The position numbers were made by a program, and so were the translations under genes. Shown here in pieces: positions 1 through 8,732 of a stretch of 54,372 nucleotides of DNA. This stretch comes from Roseivirga sp. (lineage in GTDB: Bacteria; Bacteroidota; Bacteroidia; Cytophagales; Cyclobacteriaceae). How positions within the stretch are numbered: the first letter of the stretch is position 1; the number at the start of each line of letters is the position of its first letter. The stretch covers positions 1 through 54,372 of the forward strand of contig JAAWWF010000047.1 of NCBI GenBank assembly GCA_021404565.1. The letters run 5' to 3'. The notes under the pieces were generated by a model. That model searched no databases. It was given only the letters and a program-made list of their open reading frames with translations, and had not been told where the DNA came from.

Positions 1-294
1 CCAGTATCAGCGGGAGAAGAATTTACTGATCTGCCGAACCTGAGAAAGGCTGAGGAAATCAGTATCTATCCTAACCCTGCCAGCAAGGTATTGACCATTG
101 ATCTGTCAGAGCTGAGTGCAGAGGAGGTAGATATCTACATGTATGATGCCGCAGGAGCGCCAGTGTTTAACCGGGAAGCTTACAAGGAGAAAACCCTCCG
201 AGTAGACGTTTCAAACTACACCAGTGGCCTGTATATCGTTCAATTCTATGATGGCACCAATGTGATCAGAAAGAAAGTGATGGTGAAGAAGTAG
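1..294 (+). CDS. C-terminal end of a T9SS-secreted protein (5' truncated)
   Basis: The frame is open from base 1 to the TAG at 292-294, so only the last 97 residues of a larger protein are present. They hold the motif ISIYPNPASKVLTID, then DIYMYDAAG, then SGLYIVQFYDG and a basic end, KKVMVKK. This is the usual layout of the type A T9SS C-terminal sorting domain (about 75 residues, 'YPNP' start, GLY-hydrophobic strand, Lys-rich end). In known systems this domain takes the cargo across the outer membrane and is then cleaved. The functional part of the protein lies outside the window, so its activity cannot be stated. A strong hairpin follows the stop. Confidence 0.9.
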   Translation, partial: PVSAGEEFTDLPNLRKAEEISIYPNPASKVLTIDLSELSAEEVDIYMYDAAGAPVFNREAYKEKTLRVDVSNYTSGLYIVQFYDGTNVIRKKVMVKK

Positions 295-315
295 TAGTCC
301 GGAGATATACAGAAT

Positions 316-353
316 AACACAAATGCCAGCCCAAAAGGGCTGGCATTTGTGTT
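316..353. terminator. Bidirectional rho-independent terminator
   Basis: A perfect 17-bp inverted repeat (316-332 with 337-353) encloses an AAAA loop. The stem core is GCCAGCCC/GGGCTGGC with A/T-rich flanks on both sides. It lies between the convergent T9SS cargo gene and the glycosylase-like gene, so it can end transcripts from both. Confidence 0.9.
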
Positions 354-363
354 TATAGACTGC

Positions 364-972
364 TTACTGGTTGGAAGAAAGTTGTTCTTTATGAATAACT
401 TCTCCGACCACTGCCTGGAGTTCCGGCACGATCTCATCTTCAAACCACTCATTCTTCCTCATCCAGATTCCATTTCTGGGTGAGGGGTGTACCAGGGGTA
501 AGAATTCAGGCAGGTACTCCTGAAAATTCCGAACGGTCTCAGTAAGTGTCTTCTTCTTGCGATTTCCCAGGTAATAACCCTGGGCATATTGCCCTATCAA
601 TAGGGTGAGCCGTACTTCGGGCATGTGGTTTAGAAGGCTGTCGTGCCATTTTGGTGCACACTCAGGTCTGGGGGGCAGATCTCCCGATTTGCCTTTTCCC
701 GGATAGCAGAAGCCCATGGGTACTATGCCAAAGAGGTCGGGATTGTAAAATTGTTCATTGCTTACGCCCAACCACTTTCGCAGGTTCTTACCAGAGGCAT
801 CATCCCAGGGAATACCTGAGGCATGCACCTTGGTGCCTGGTGCCTGACCAATGACCAGTATTTTTGATTTTTCGCTGGCAGACACAACAGGATTGGGACC
901 AAGGTCCAGAAATTCTTCGCAAATGCGGCACTGTTTAATGTCTGATAGTAAATCTTGAAAATCGGTAGTCAT
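364..972 (-). CDS. Uracil-DNA glycosylase family protein
   Basis: 202 aa, matching the UDG-like alpha/beta fold. The N-terminus carries CRICEEF. It is followed by the water-activating / uracil-pocket motif GQAPGTKVH (about residues 42-50), a GIPWDDASGKNLRKWLG segment, a central TLLIGQYAQ strand, and the C-terminal HPSPRNG motif (DNA minor-groove loop with the catalytic-motif His). The family removes uracil or related damaged bases from DNA. The first cysteine pair resembles Fe-S family 4/5 enzymes, but the complete four-Cys set is not visible, so an Fe-S cluster is doubtful. Its ATG overlaps the stop of the upstream MFS gene (ATGA, 969-972), so the two are translationally coupled. Confidence 0.8.
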   Translation of the reverse strand: MTTDFQDLLSDIKQCRICEEFLDLGPNPVVSASEKSKILVIGQAPGTKVHASGIPWDDASGKNLRKWLGVSNEQFYNPDLFGIVPMGFCYPGKGKSGDLPPRPECAPKWHDSLLNHMPEVRLTLLIGQYAQGYYLGNRKKKTLTETVRNFQEYLPEFLPLVHPSPRNGIWMRKNEWFEDEIVPELQAVVGEVIHKEQLSSNQ

Positions 973-2273
973 GTGGAGGAATTTCTCTTTTTCATACCAA
1001 ATAAGCGAAACGACAACAAGAAAATCACAAAAAGTAAAGTGGCAGCGGTATAAAATGTCACGTTGCCGATGTTTCCGTACAACCAGCCGCCCAGAATAAG
1101 GCCTATAATGCTCGCCAGGCTGCCAGCGCTGTTGGCTACTCCTTGTACAGCTCCTTGTTGCTCATCTCCAGCATATCGTGATAGAATGGATAGAAATGAA
1201 GGCCACATTAAGCCATTGCCCAAAGCAAAAAATGCCAGAGCTCCATAAGACAACACTATATTGGTAGAACCTATCAGGAGGAAATTGAAAACAAGAAGCA
1301 GACTCCCCACACAAACCAGGGCCTCGTCAGATACCGTTTTCGACAATTTGGAAAGCAATGGACCCTGCACCAGAATCATCATACCACTGAGTACAGAAAA
1401 GAAGATTCCCAACTCAAAAGCGTTCCATTCCAGTACCCTGAGGGCATGCATGGGGAAAGAAACGTAAAAGAAGCTGAAACCAAGAAAAGTGAGGAAATAG
1501 ATCACTACCAGGAAAGAAATAAATCTGATCTTAAACACTCCTGAAACACCCTTACTCTTTTTTTCTTTGGTCTCATAGCAGTCTTTGGCTTCTGTGGCAA
1601 AGAGCTTTCTGATTTTAAATTTGGCCAGGTCGGGGGCGACTAAGTCAGTCTTCGATTCAGGCAATTTGAACCAAATGACGATCAACGCAACCGCGGAAAT
1701 CAGAATAGCCACACCGACAGGAATGATCTCCTCAAAAACCGTAGCTCCCAGAAGTCCGGCAATGGCAGGCCCCAGTATAAACCCCATGCTGGAAGACATG
1801 GCCATCTTTCCAAAATTGGCCTTTCTGTTTTCCTCAGTCGAAATATCGGACAAGTAGGCATTGGCCACTGACACATTTCCTCCTGTAATACCGTCCAGTG
1901 CCCTGGCTGCAAAGAGAATAAGCAGAGGGATGGTTAAGGTAAATGAACCCAGAACGGATTGATCCACCTCGAGGAAAGAGGTTTTGGGTACCAGCAGTGC
2001 CACCATAAAGATGATCCAGGCCAGTAATGTTCCTGCCTGGCTGAGAAAGAGAATGCGTCTTCGACCGTATTTATCAGACCATCTGCCCAATACAGGCGCC
2101 CCAAAGAATTGAAAAGCAGGGTATACCGACCCCATAATGCCATAGATAAATTCATTGCCACCAAACTTATCAACCAGAAAAACCAGGAAGGGAATGATGA
2201 TGCTATAACCCAGAGTCCCGATGAAGTTGACCATCAAAACAGGAGAGAGGCTGGGCTTGGATGAAGAGGGCAT
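969..2273 (-). CDS. MFS transporter, TetA-like
   Basis: 434 aa with about 12 hydrophobic segments. The cytoplasmic loop 2-3 has the MFS signature GRWSDKYGRRRILFLSQ, and a second half-signature (GPLLSKLSKTVSDE) occurs after the central loop. A long polar loop (about residues 215-245) separates the two six-helix halves. The layout and sequence flavour (ARALDGITGGNVSVANAYLSDIS) fit the DHA1/TetA drug:H+ antiporter group, which exports small hydrophobic compounds across the inner membrane. The actual substrate cannot be read from the sequence. It forms a two-gene unit with the glycosylase-like gene through a 4-bp overlap. Confidence 0.85.
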   Translation of the reverse strand: MPSSSKPSLSPVLMVNFIGTLGYSIIIPFLVFLVDKFGGNEFIYGIMGSVYPAFQFFGAPVLGRWSDKYGRRRILFLSQAGTLLAWIIFMVALLVPKTSFLEVDQSVLGSFTLTIPLLILFAARALDGITGGNVSVANAYLSDISTEENRKANFGKMAMSSSMGFILGPAIAGLLGATVFEEIIPVGVAILISAVALIVIWFKLPESKTDLVAPDLAKFKIRKLFATEAKDCYETKEKKSKGVSGVFKIRFISFLVVIYFLTFLGFSFFYVSFPMHALRVLEWNAFELGIFFSVLSGMMILVQGPLLSKLSKTVSDEALVCVGSLLLVFNFLLIGSTNIVLSYGALAFFALGNGLMWPSFLSILSRYAGDEQQGAVQGVANSAGSLASIIGLILGGWLYGNIGNVTFYTAATLLFVIFLLSFRLFGMKKRNSST

Positions 2274-2360
2274 TGACTAATTAACCGAATAAACCGGAAT
2301 TTGATTCGACTTCAGTCATAATTCTCTGAAAAGTCATGGCTAACTTTTTATAAAAGCGAA

Positions 2361-2966
2361 CTAGGGGAAGTAACGAGCTTCCTTTCCACGTTTGATTCTG
2401 AGTGTATTGACAATCGTGAAAACAATGTTATAGGCATTGAAAACTCCATAGATCAGTAGTTGTAGCATAAATGCTGAAGTGATGGAGTCTGCGGTTGTTT
2501 CAGCACCGCTCATGGCTGTTGCCTGCATATCGTCAAAGGCTTTGAGAAGCATGAAAATTGTGGATATGCTGCCCAATAAGTAAAGTACGGTGAGGGTTAT
2601 TTGAAAATTCAGAATCGACCTGCCCAACTGTTTGGCTCCATGTACCTTGTCTTTTTTAGACAACCACATCATGAGCGTAACCAAAATGCCGAGAATAGGA
2701 AACAGCACGGCAATGAGGCCGGAGAGATTAAGGCTCATCAGAAACCCCCGATCTTCTTTGATGGTCCAGTCTATGATCTCATCTGCGGGAATGTCAAAGG
2801 CTCGGGAAAGCCTCTTTAATGAATCACTTCGTGGTTCTGTCTCACCATTCTCAATTCTCTGAATAGTTCTGAGGCTGAGGCCGGTTTTTTCGGCCAGCTC
2901 TTCCTGAGAGAATCCCTTTCGTTTTCTGAGTTCTTTAAGGCGCCTGGTAAGTTCTTTATTGTTCAT
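2361..2966 (-). CDS. HTH (XRE) domain fused to a membrane domain
   Basis: 201 aa. Residues 5-60 are a canonical Cro/C1-type helix-turn-helix (LRKRKGFSQEELAEKTGLS, then RTIQRIENGETEPRSDSLKRL). The remainder holds four hydrophobic segments (around residues 75-100, 118-140, 160-180 and further) and resembles DUF4870-like small membrane proteins. The protein is therefore predicted to be a DNA-binding regulator tethered to the inner membrane, with the HTH in the cytoplasm. The gene stands alone between MFS and GNAT genes. A 10-bp palindrome lies about 43 bp upstream of its start and could be an autoregulatory operator. Confidence 0.8.
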   Translation of the reverse strand: MNNKELTRRLKELRKRKGFSQEELAEKTGLSLRTIQRIENGETEPRSDSLKRLSRAFDIPADEIIDWTIKEDRGFLMSLNLSGLIAVLFPILGILVTLMMWLSKKDKVHGAKQLGRSILNFQITLTVLYLLGSISTIFMLLKAFDDMQATAMSGAETTADSITSAFMLQLLIYGVFNAYNIVFTIVNTLRIKRGKEARYFP

Positions 2967-3008
2967 CTGTTATCGATTTTGTCAGGCCTCCAATGTAGTT
3001 GAGACCAT

Positions 3009-3018
3009 CACCATGGTG
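3009..3018. promoter_or_regulatory. Palindrome CACCATGGTG upstream of the HTH gene
   Basis: A perfect 10-bp palindrome, 43 bp upstream of the ATG of the HTH-membrane gene. The position suits an operator for that regulator. There is no second copy or other support, so it may be chance. Confidence 0.2.
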
Positions 3019-3095
3019 TTGCGCCAGGACTATGACATTGTTGCGTCATTTGTGTCAAAGTACCTCAGAGGGTCGATCAGGGCTGTTTTTTGGTT

Positions 3096-3671
3096 TTATT
3101 TTGTGTCAGAGAAGAACCCATTGTTTTCAATGTAGCTCAGGGGTTTAAGTTTACCCGGAATAAAACCCTCATCCTGAAGGTCTTTATCCCACCAACTGGT
3201 GTTATGCCATCGATTAAACTTAAAGCCAATATTGTTCATCTCGCCAATATTTTTGAAACCAAGACTTTGATGAAAGCCAATACTCGGATCATTGGGTAAA
3301 GTGATAACCGCAAGGGCTTTGGTATAGCCCAATTCCGTCAGCAGGTGCAGGAGTTTTTCATAGAGGGCTCTGGCAATGCCTTTCTTTCGATGATCGGGAT
3401 GCACGTATACGGTAGTTTCCTGGTTCCAGCGATAGGCTCCGCGGCTTCGATGTGCCGTGGCATAGGCATAGCCGAGAATGGTGTCTCCCGAACGGGCCAC
3501 CAGCCAGGGAGCCAGGCGGGCATATTGTAACACGCGCTTTGTAAAGACATCAAGCGCAGGTACCTCCGTTTCAAAGGAGGTGGCCGTAGTCAGTACAAAT
3601 GGCTTGTAGATATCCAGTATTTGAGGGATATCTCTTTCTTCTACCAGCCCGATTGTGAAGGAAGTACTCAT
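3096..3671 (-). CDS. GNAT family N-acetyltransferase (phosphinothricin acetyltransferase-like)
   Basis: 191 aa. The acetyl-CoA binding motif A reads VYVHPDHRKKGIARALYEKL (around residues 89-108). Motif B is in the PSIGFHQSLGFKNIG segment, and the IGFKFNRWHNTSWWDKDL tail is typical of the PAT/YncA-like subgroup (COG1247). These enzymes transfer an acetyl group from acetyl-CoA to a free amino group of a small molecule such as phosphinothricin or methionine sulfoximine. The natural substrate here is unknown. A candidate promoter ends only a few bases before the ATG, which suggests a leaderless or near-leaderless mRNA. Confidence 0.85.
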   Translation of the reverse strand: MSTSFTIGLVEERDIPQILDIYKPFVLTTATSFETEVPALDVFTKRVLQYARLAPWLVARSGDTILGYAYATAHRSRGAYRWNQETTVYVHPDHRKKGIARALYEKLLHLLTELGYTKALAVITLPNDPSIGFHQSLGFKNIGEMNNIGFKFNRWHNTSWWDKDLQDEGFIPGKLKPLSYIENNGFFSDTK

Positions 3672-3676
3672 ATCCC

Positions 3677-3706
3677 TGAAGATAGCTAAAACACCATTTC
3701 TTCAAA
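3677..3706 (-). promoter_or_regulatory. Candidate Bacteroidota promoter for the acetyltransferase gene
   Basis: On the minus strand TTTG (3706-3703) is followed after 18 nt by TATCTTCA (3684-3677), which matches TAnnTTTG at 6 of 8 positions. The ATG starts at 3671, so the transcript would have almost no leader. Confidence 0.35.
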
Positions 3707-3752
3707 AGGAGAGTGTGCCCGACTTTCAAATGATCACGGCTGGTGAATATAC

Positions 3753-3777
3753 CCCGGGATGAGAAAGGCATCCCGGG
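3753..3777. terminator. Hairpin downstream of the S41 peptidase gene
   Basis: A 9-bp perfect stem (CCCGGGATG / CATCCCGGG; 3753-3761 with 3769-3777) with a 7-nt loop. It lies 168 bp beyond the peptidase stop and has no T tract on either side, so it is a possible terminator or processing stem only. Confidence 0.35.
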
Positions 3778-3944
3778 ATGGGTCAGGATGAATTTGGTTT
3801 AAATATTGCTTATTCGCTGGGTCATAGTCTGAACAAGAAAGTTCTCTGGCAAGGCTTGTGCAGTTCAAAAAAGCACAGCTTACTTGCGTAACCGAGCATT
3901 TTTTGAACAAGTGTAACGCGGCCAGGGGACTTTATGGACAGACT

Positions 3945-5306
3945 CTAATTGTCTCTTGTGTTAAGGGTTCTATTACTACCCTGAATCAGATAGAAAGCGG
4001 TTACTTTCCCATCCGTTCTTTCGAATTCAATTTTCGGCTGTGGGGTAAGCTGTATATCCAGTACAAACTTATCCTTACCAACTGGTGCCAGTGGAAGCTT
4101 GGGGCCACCATCGCGCTGAATCATCAGCGTACCGCCTTCTTCACTGATGGTTCTGATACCGTATCTTCCTGTGTATATGCTATAATCAGAAGCTCCGGTA
4201 TTCTCATTGCTCATCTCAAACTCTATCTTATTCATGATACTCGCCAGATTGCTTGCCGCCTCGGGAGACTGACTGGTACTTTTAAGCTGTTTGATGGCCT
4301 CAAGGTGAGCTTGCTGCAATGCCTTGCTTGTACCGACAGGAATGTCAGGGATAACTCCAACAGCCTCAAAATTAGTTTGTGTGTTGGGGTCAATCATTCT
4401 TGAATCAGGAAGTCCTACGATCAGATTGCCATGCCCTTCGAAGCTGAGGTTCATGGTAGAAAAACCATGAGCTCCTCCAATGGTCTTTTCTCCGATGATG
4501 GTGCCCCTTTTGGCCGACTGGATGGCATAGGCGATTACTTCAGCCCCGGAGCCTGTACCGCCACTGGTAAGTACATATAATGGCTTCTCAAGATATTTGT
4601 CCCTGTTCAAGCCCGGCAGACTGTAGAAATGTTGTGTGCTGTCAGGTCCGCGGTTATATTTCATCGCCAGGAGCTGGCCTTCCTTAAAGAAGTAACTCTG
4701 GATCAGGTTCACATATGCAGGTTGACCACCTCCATTATCTCTTACATCCAGGATAAAGGCATCTGTATTTTCCAGAAACTGCATGGCCGAAGCCACGGTC
4801 TGTTCCACAAAGTGAACAGGAGAGTTGAAACTGGCCATCTTTAAATAGCCCACATTGCCATCCAGAATTTCAAGCTTGGGCAGTCCATGATTTTTCAGTT
4901 CTGAGGCAATCCTCATTTGGTTTTCGGCATCCTGCTTTTTTTCATCACTGTCTCCCGGGTCTATCCAGTTAAATCCGGCACTGGAAGGGAAATAGAAAAG
5001 GTTGAAGTGTACATCATTAATAATGGATTGAACATCTTGCTGTAGTATACCCACCAGGGACTTAAAACTCTTAATGTCAGCGTACTTTTTGCTTTTGAAA
5101 TTAGCCTTGAGGTGATCGGCAACCGCCTTGCCCTTTTCCTGAAAAATGTAGCCATCAATCATTACCTGCCCCAGGCTATTGACCACTTCTTTGACGAGGC
5201 TTTTTTTCAAAGGAGCAGCAGGAGTAGTTTTGGATGTAGTGATCTGACCCTGAAGGGCCCCAAAGCAGGTACAAAGGAAGAAACTCAGTATTAATCGTGT
5301 TTTCAT
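3945..5306 (-). CDS. S41 family peptidase (IRBP/tail-specific-like), secreted
   Basis: 453 aa with a Sec signal peptide (MKTRLILSFFLCTCFGALQG, cleavage near GQ). After an N-terminal helical domain (about 35-95) comes NDVHFNL (His100), the SFN strand, then ILDVRDNGGGQP. The catalytic region is LTSGGTGSGAE, with Ser253 as the likely nucleophile, followed by GEKTIGGAHGF (Glu273/Lys274). The His/Ser/Glu placement fits the S41B/IRBP-like group rather than the PDZ-containing CtpA group, and no PDZ domain is evident. A C-terminal beta domain of about 100 residues follows. The protein probably acts in the periplasm. It is divergent from a two-component pair across a 154-bp region containing an inverted repeat. 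Confidence 0.85.
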   Translation of the reverse strand: MKTRLILSFFLCTCFGALQGQITTSKTTPAAPLKKSLVKEVVNSLGQVMIDGYIFQEKGKAVADHLKANFKSKKYADIKSFKSLVGILQQDVQSIINDVHFNLFYFPSSAGFNWIDPGDSDEKKQDAENQMRIASELKNHGLPKLEILDGNVGYLKMASFNSPVHFVEQTVASAMQFLENTDAFILDVRDNGGGQPAYVNLIQSYFFKEGQLLAMKYNRGPDSTQHFYSLPGLNRDKYLEKPLYVLTSGGTGSGAEVIAYAIQSAKRGTIIGEKTIGGAHGFSTMNLSFEGHGNLIVGLPDSRMIDPNTQTNFEAVGVIPDIPVGTSKALQQAHLEAIKQLKSTSQSPEAASNLASIMNKIEFEMSNENTGASDYSIYTGRYGIRTISEEGGTLMIQRDGGPKLPLAPVGKDKFVLDIQLTPQPKIEFERTDGKVTAFYLIQGSNRTLNTRDN

Positions 5307-5348
5307 AGCGTGATTTTTTTTGACCGTTCAGGACAAATCAAACCCGCT

Positions 5349-5365
5349 ACACTGTTAACAAGTGT
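5349..5365. promoter_or_regulatory. Inverted repeat ACACT-N7-AGTGT between divergent genes
   Basis: Half-sites ACACT (5349-5353) and AGTGT (5361-5365) flank the palindromic core GTTAAC. The element lies between the divergent S41 peptidase and histidine kinase genes, where an operator would act on both. It is not a clear LytTR direct repeat, so the binding protein is unknown. Confidence 0.35.
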
Positions 5366-5460
5366 TATCGTGGGACAAAGGCAGAGGATGATGTTTTGAA
5401 TTGGTTAAATTTTGGGATGTATCACCCGGAGATGTTCGGCCGGCAGGCTACCTTGCTATC

Positions 5461-6594
5461 ATGAATACTGCTTTCAGAGTGGATTTACAACAATACAAAA
5501 GACTGCTGTTACTCATTGCATTGATCTGGACGATTGCCTCAGGGTTTATTGTACTCAAAACCACCATCTTCGGACCCCAGTCTGATCTTGGTCTGGTTTC
5601 AGTAAAAGATGAACTCATCGCCTGGGCTTTCAGCCTTAGCTTTATTCCCTTGGCCTGCTGGGTGGCCATACAGCGTTTGTTCAAAAACTATTGGCTCTAT
5701 TCGGTACTTATGGGCCTGGTGTTGGCACTGATATATGCCTTTGTCTGGGACAAAATCAACTTTGAAGAAGTTGTCATCCCTCTGAATAGTTCTGGCAGCA
5801 TGGGCTTTATCACTGAGGGAGCTGAGTGGACAGGCACGGAGGGGAGGTTCTTTCCATCCACAGCCTTTGATATGTTTTCCAGCTGCCTACTGATACTTGG
5901 TATTGCTTTTACCACCAACAGTCTCCGTGTGCTCAAGTCACGTGAACTCAATGAACTCAGGTTAAAGGCCTCTCTGGCCAAATCGAAAATGAGCCTCCTC
6001 AAAGCCCAGGTGCATCCCCATTTTATGTTCAATACCCTCAATACGGTGTCGGGCCTGATGGAAGAGGACGTGGACAAGGCCCAATCAGTATTGGAAGATT
6101 TCAGCCATTTACTCAGAACATCGTTAAGGCAAAGCGACCAGCAGTACGTGTCGTTAAGAGAAGAACTTGAGTTTATCAGACGCTATTTGTCCATTGAAAA
6201 GATTCGCTTCGGAGATAAAATAAGCGTGAAATGGTCAATTGATGAAAGCTGTCTGGACGCGGCAACCCCTCATATGCTTTTGCAGCCTCTTATCGAAAAT
6301 GTGATCAATCATTCCTTCCCGATATACAAAGGTGGTGAGCTATTGATCATTAGGGCTGAAAAACAGGAAGAAGAACTAAGGCTTAGTGTCGAGGACAATG
6401 GGCGTGGAATAAAACCGGGTAGAAAGGAGGGAGTAGGCCTCCAAACTGTGAGAGAAAGGGTGAACATGCTTTTTGGAAGTGAGGGTTCCTTTACCATCGG
6501 AGGGAGAGAGGAAGGAGGCACCAGGGTACAGATCACCTTACCCTTCAGAAAGTACGAAAATCAGGAAATAACACTTGAAAATGCCGATGAATAG
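5461..6594 (+). CDS. Sensor histidine kinase, LytS/AlgZ type
   Basis: 377 aa from the ATG at 5461. A TTG at 5401 is in frame, but its extra residues (MVKFWDVSPGDVRPAG) do not resemble the family, and a TAAATTTTG box overlaps that stretch. Four hydrophobic segments occupy residues 13-155. The His_kinase box is VHPHFMFNTLNT, with His187 the likely phosphorylation site, followed by a HATPase_c domain with LLQPLIENVINHS (N box) and EDNGRGI plus EGVGLQTVRERV (G boxes). It autophosphorylates and passes phosphate to a partner regulator. The gene overlaps or abuts the regulator gene directly downstream. The signal sensed is unknown. Confidence 0.9.
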   Translation: MNTAFRVDLQQYKRLLLLIALIWTIASGFIVLKTTIFGPQSDLGLVSVKDELIAWAFSLSFIPLACWVAIQRLFKNYWLYSVLMGLVLALIYAFVWDKINFEEVVIPLNSSGSMGFITEGAEWTGTEGRFFPSTAFDMFSSCLLILGIAFTTNSLRVLKSRELNELRLKASLAKSKMSLLKAQVHPHFMFNTLNTVSGLMEEDVDKAQSVLEDFSHLLRTSLRQSDQQYVSLREELEFIRRYLSIEKIRFGDKISVKWSIDESCLDAATPHMLLQPLIENVINHSFPIYKGGELLIIRAEKQEEELRLSVEDNGRGIKPGRKEGVGLQTVRERVNMLFGSEGSFTIGGREEGGTRVQITLPFRKYENQEITLENADE

Positions 6595-6598
6595 GAGG

Positions 6599-7357
6599 AT
6601 GAAAGCCTTGATCGTGGATGATGAAAAGGTGGCAAGGTCGCGTGTGGCTTCTCTTTTAAATGCCATGGATGATATTCAGGTAGTAGCACAGTTTGAGAAT
6701 GGGCAAGAGGCTCTTGACTTTCTGAACAGTCAGAGGGTGGACCTGCTACTGGTGGATGTACAAATGCCGATCCTGGATGGTGTATCCCTGGTCAGGGCCA
6801 TCCCACCTGCAGAAAGACCCTTTGTGATTTTTGTCACCGCCTATGATCAGTTTGCAGTGGATGCCTTCGAGCTTTTTGCGCTCGACTATTTGTTAAAGCC
6901 CTACAGCAAGCAACGTTTTCAGCAAGCTATAGACCGTTTTCGATTGATGAAATCTGGAGAGAACCCTTTCAATCAAACCAAGCAGCTCGAAGGCCTGCTT
7001 GCTGCTTACAGACAGTCTCAGGTCGTACCTCAACTGTCGAGAATCTCCATCAAGCTTGGTAATCGCACCTATTTTATTGCCATGCAGGGGGTAGAGTATA
7101 TCCTGTCTTCAGGCAATTATCTGGAGGTTTTTGCCGAACAGAAGGTGCATATCATCCGTGAGACAATGACCCGTTTTATTCAAAAGCTTCCGGGCAATTT
7201 TCTTAGAGTTCACAAATCCAGCATCGTAAACACAGATTTCGTAGCAGAGCTGATCGCCATCGGTTATGGCGACTATGAGTTGAAAATGCAGAACGATAAA
7301 ATACTGCGAGTCAGCGAAAGTTATAAGCAGGATTTGTTACGGGCCTTAAATGTCTAA
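6599..7357 (+). CDS. LytTR family response regulator
   Basis: 252 aa from ATG 6599, which gives the family-typical start MKALIVDDEK. In-frame starts at 6575 (TTG), 6581 and 6587 would overlap the kinase; ATGAATAG at 6587-6594 is a credible coupled start. The receiver domain has Asp7/Asp8 and phospho-acceptor Asp53 (LLVDVQMP), Thr in FVTAYDQ and Lys in LLKPYSK. A LytTR DNA-binding domain fills the C-terminal 100 residues (SIKLGNRTYFI, SGNYLEVF, RETMTRF, FLRVHKSSIVN). It is the partner of the kinase just upstream. Its targets are unknown; the divergent S41 peptidase is the nearest candidate. Confidence 0.93.
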   Translation: MKALIVDDEKVARSRVASLLNAMDDIQVVAQFENGQEALDFLNSQRVDLLLVDVQMPILDGVSLVRAIPPAERPFVIFVTAYDQFAVDAFELFALDYLLKPYSKQRFQQAIDRFRLMKSGENPFNQTKQLEGLLAAYRQSQVVPQLSRISIKLGNRTYFIAMQGVEYILSSGNYLEVFAEQKVHIIRETMTRFIQKLPGNFLRVHKSSIVNTDFVAELIAIGYGDYELKMQNDKILRVSESYKQDLLRALNV

Positions 7358-7366
7358 TTCGGGCCT

Positions 7367-8668
7367 TTATCTTCTTATTTCAGCGGCCGCGGCCTCCAGA
7401 GCAGTCAATGCGGCATTTTCCTGAGCATTCAGGTTACCACTCAGTAAGTCGGTGTTTTCGTAAGGATCGTTGATCAGGTTAAAGAGTTCCTTATCTCCGT
7501 TTTCAAAGGCAATCAGCTTATAGGTTTCATTTCTGATGGCATAACCGGCCACGTTATTCTCATTTACTTCACTATAGGCAAAGTCACGAATCTTTTGGTT
7601 TTCGATAGTGAATAAAGGTTTGAAACTACGGCTGTCATGAATATCACTACTTCCTGATCCCGTCAGGTCGGCAATGGTAGCAAAAAGATCTGTTGAGTTG
7701 ATCAGGGCTGCTTCACGACTCCCGGCCCGGCTTACTCCATGGCCTGCCGCCACAAGGAGTACATTGATACCACCCTGATAGAGGCTTCCTTTGGCTTTTT
7801 GACGAGAATAGGGAAACTGAGCCACCTGATTGGGCGTGCCATTGTCTCCGACAAAGAGAATGACCGTATTGGCTCTTTCTTCAGCACTCATTGACTTGAG
7901 CAGCCGGCCGATTTCACTGTCCATGGCCTCAATAGCTGCCAGGTAATAGGGAGTTGGATTGGCATCAATGGAAGCAGCATCTACTGGTAAATTACCTTGA
8001 GAATGAAGGTTGGCAGGGGGGAGGTGAAAAGGAGTATGTGGTGCGTTGTAGGCCAGCCAGAGAAACCAGGGACTGTTCTGTTGTGACACCCAGTCAATCG
8101 CCAGGTCTGTGAATTTGCTGGTAATGTATTCTGTTGATTGAGAACTATTCCCGTTTTCCGTAAGGGTCCAGTTGCTATAAGAGGCAACCCCTCCGCCCAA
8201 AAGCCCTGCGTAGTAATTAATCCCCATATTATTGGGGTTACTACTGTTATTGGATAGGTGCCATTTGCCTATTACCGCTTGGCTATAACTTTCAGAGCTG
8301 TTATTGTCCATATAGGACTGCAAGGAAGTCTCGCTGGTGGTAATGTTATCGCCAACTCCTAAAATACCCGTATGGATACCATAGCGACCCGTTAAAATGG
8401 TAGCTCGGGTGGGGGTACATACCGGTGCCGACCAGAAGTTCTCGAAAGTGAGACCTGAAGCCATCAGGGCTTCCAGGTTAGGCATATTAGGCTTGATACT
8501 ACCTTCAGTAAATCCGGGAGTAGCATCTAATCCCATATCATCTGCTATAATAAGTAGTACATTGGGGGAATCCGATGTTGGCTCCGGCAATTCCACACTT
8601 TCATCTGAGCTGCATGAAATGAAGCTGCTGAGTGAAACAAGCAGGAGTAGAATACTGAATCGGTTCAT
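7367..8668 (-). CDS. Sulfatase lipoprotein
   Basis: 433 aa. A lipoprotein signal ends at FISC (Cys19). The alkaline-phosphatase-superfamily metal site starts with IIADDMG (Asp43/Asp44). The sulfatase signature CTPTRATILTGRYG has Cys84 as the residue converted to formylglycine. HLSNNS follows GKW, and a later FVGDNGTPN completes the metal ligands. The family hydrolyses sulfate esters, often on polysaccharides. It lies 64 bp downstream of a DUF1080 hydrolase gene on the same strand, which suggests joint work on a sulfated glycan or glycoside. A formylglycine-generating enzyme is needed but is not in the window. It ends 9 bp from the convergent LytTR gene. Confidence 0.92.
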   Translation of the reverse strand: MNRFSILLLLVSLSSFISCSSDESVELPEPTSDSPNVLLIIADDMGLDATPGFTEGSIKPNMPNLEALMASGLTFENFWSAPVCTPTRATILTGRYGIHTGILGVGDNITTSETSLQSYMDNNSSESYSQAVIGKWHLSNNSSNPNNMGINYYAGLLGGGVASYSNWTLTENGNSSQSTEYITSKFTDLAIDWVSQQNSPWFLWLAYNAPHTPFHLPPANLHSQGNLPVDAASIDANPTPYYLAAIEAMDSEIGRLLKSMSAEERANTVILFVGDNGTPNQVAQFPYSRQKAKGSLYQGGINVLLVAAGHGVSRAGSREAALINSTDLFATIADLTGSGSSDIHDSRSFKPLFTIENQKIRDFAYSEVNENNVAGYAIRNETYKLIAFENGDKELFNLINDPYENTDLLSGNLNAQENAALTALEAAAAEIRR

Positions 8669-8732
8669 TAAGGGTTTTTGACCTCAATGAGCTTCAAGGG
8701 TTTAGTTTCGAGTGAAAATTATTGAAAAGGAA

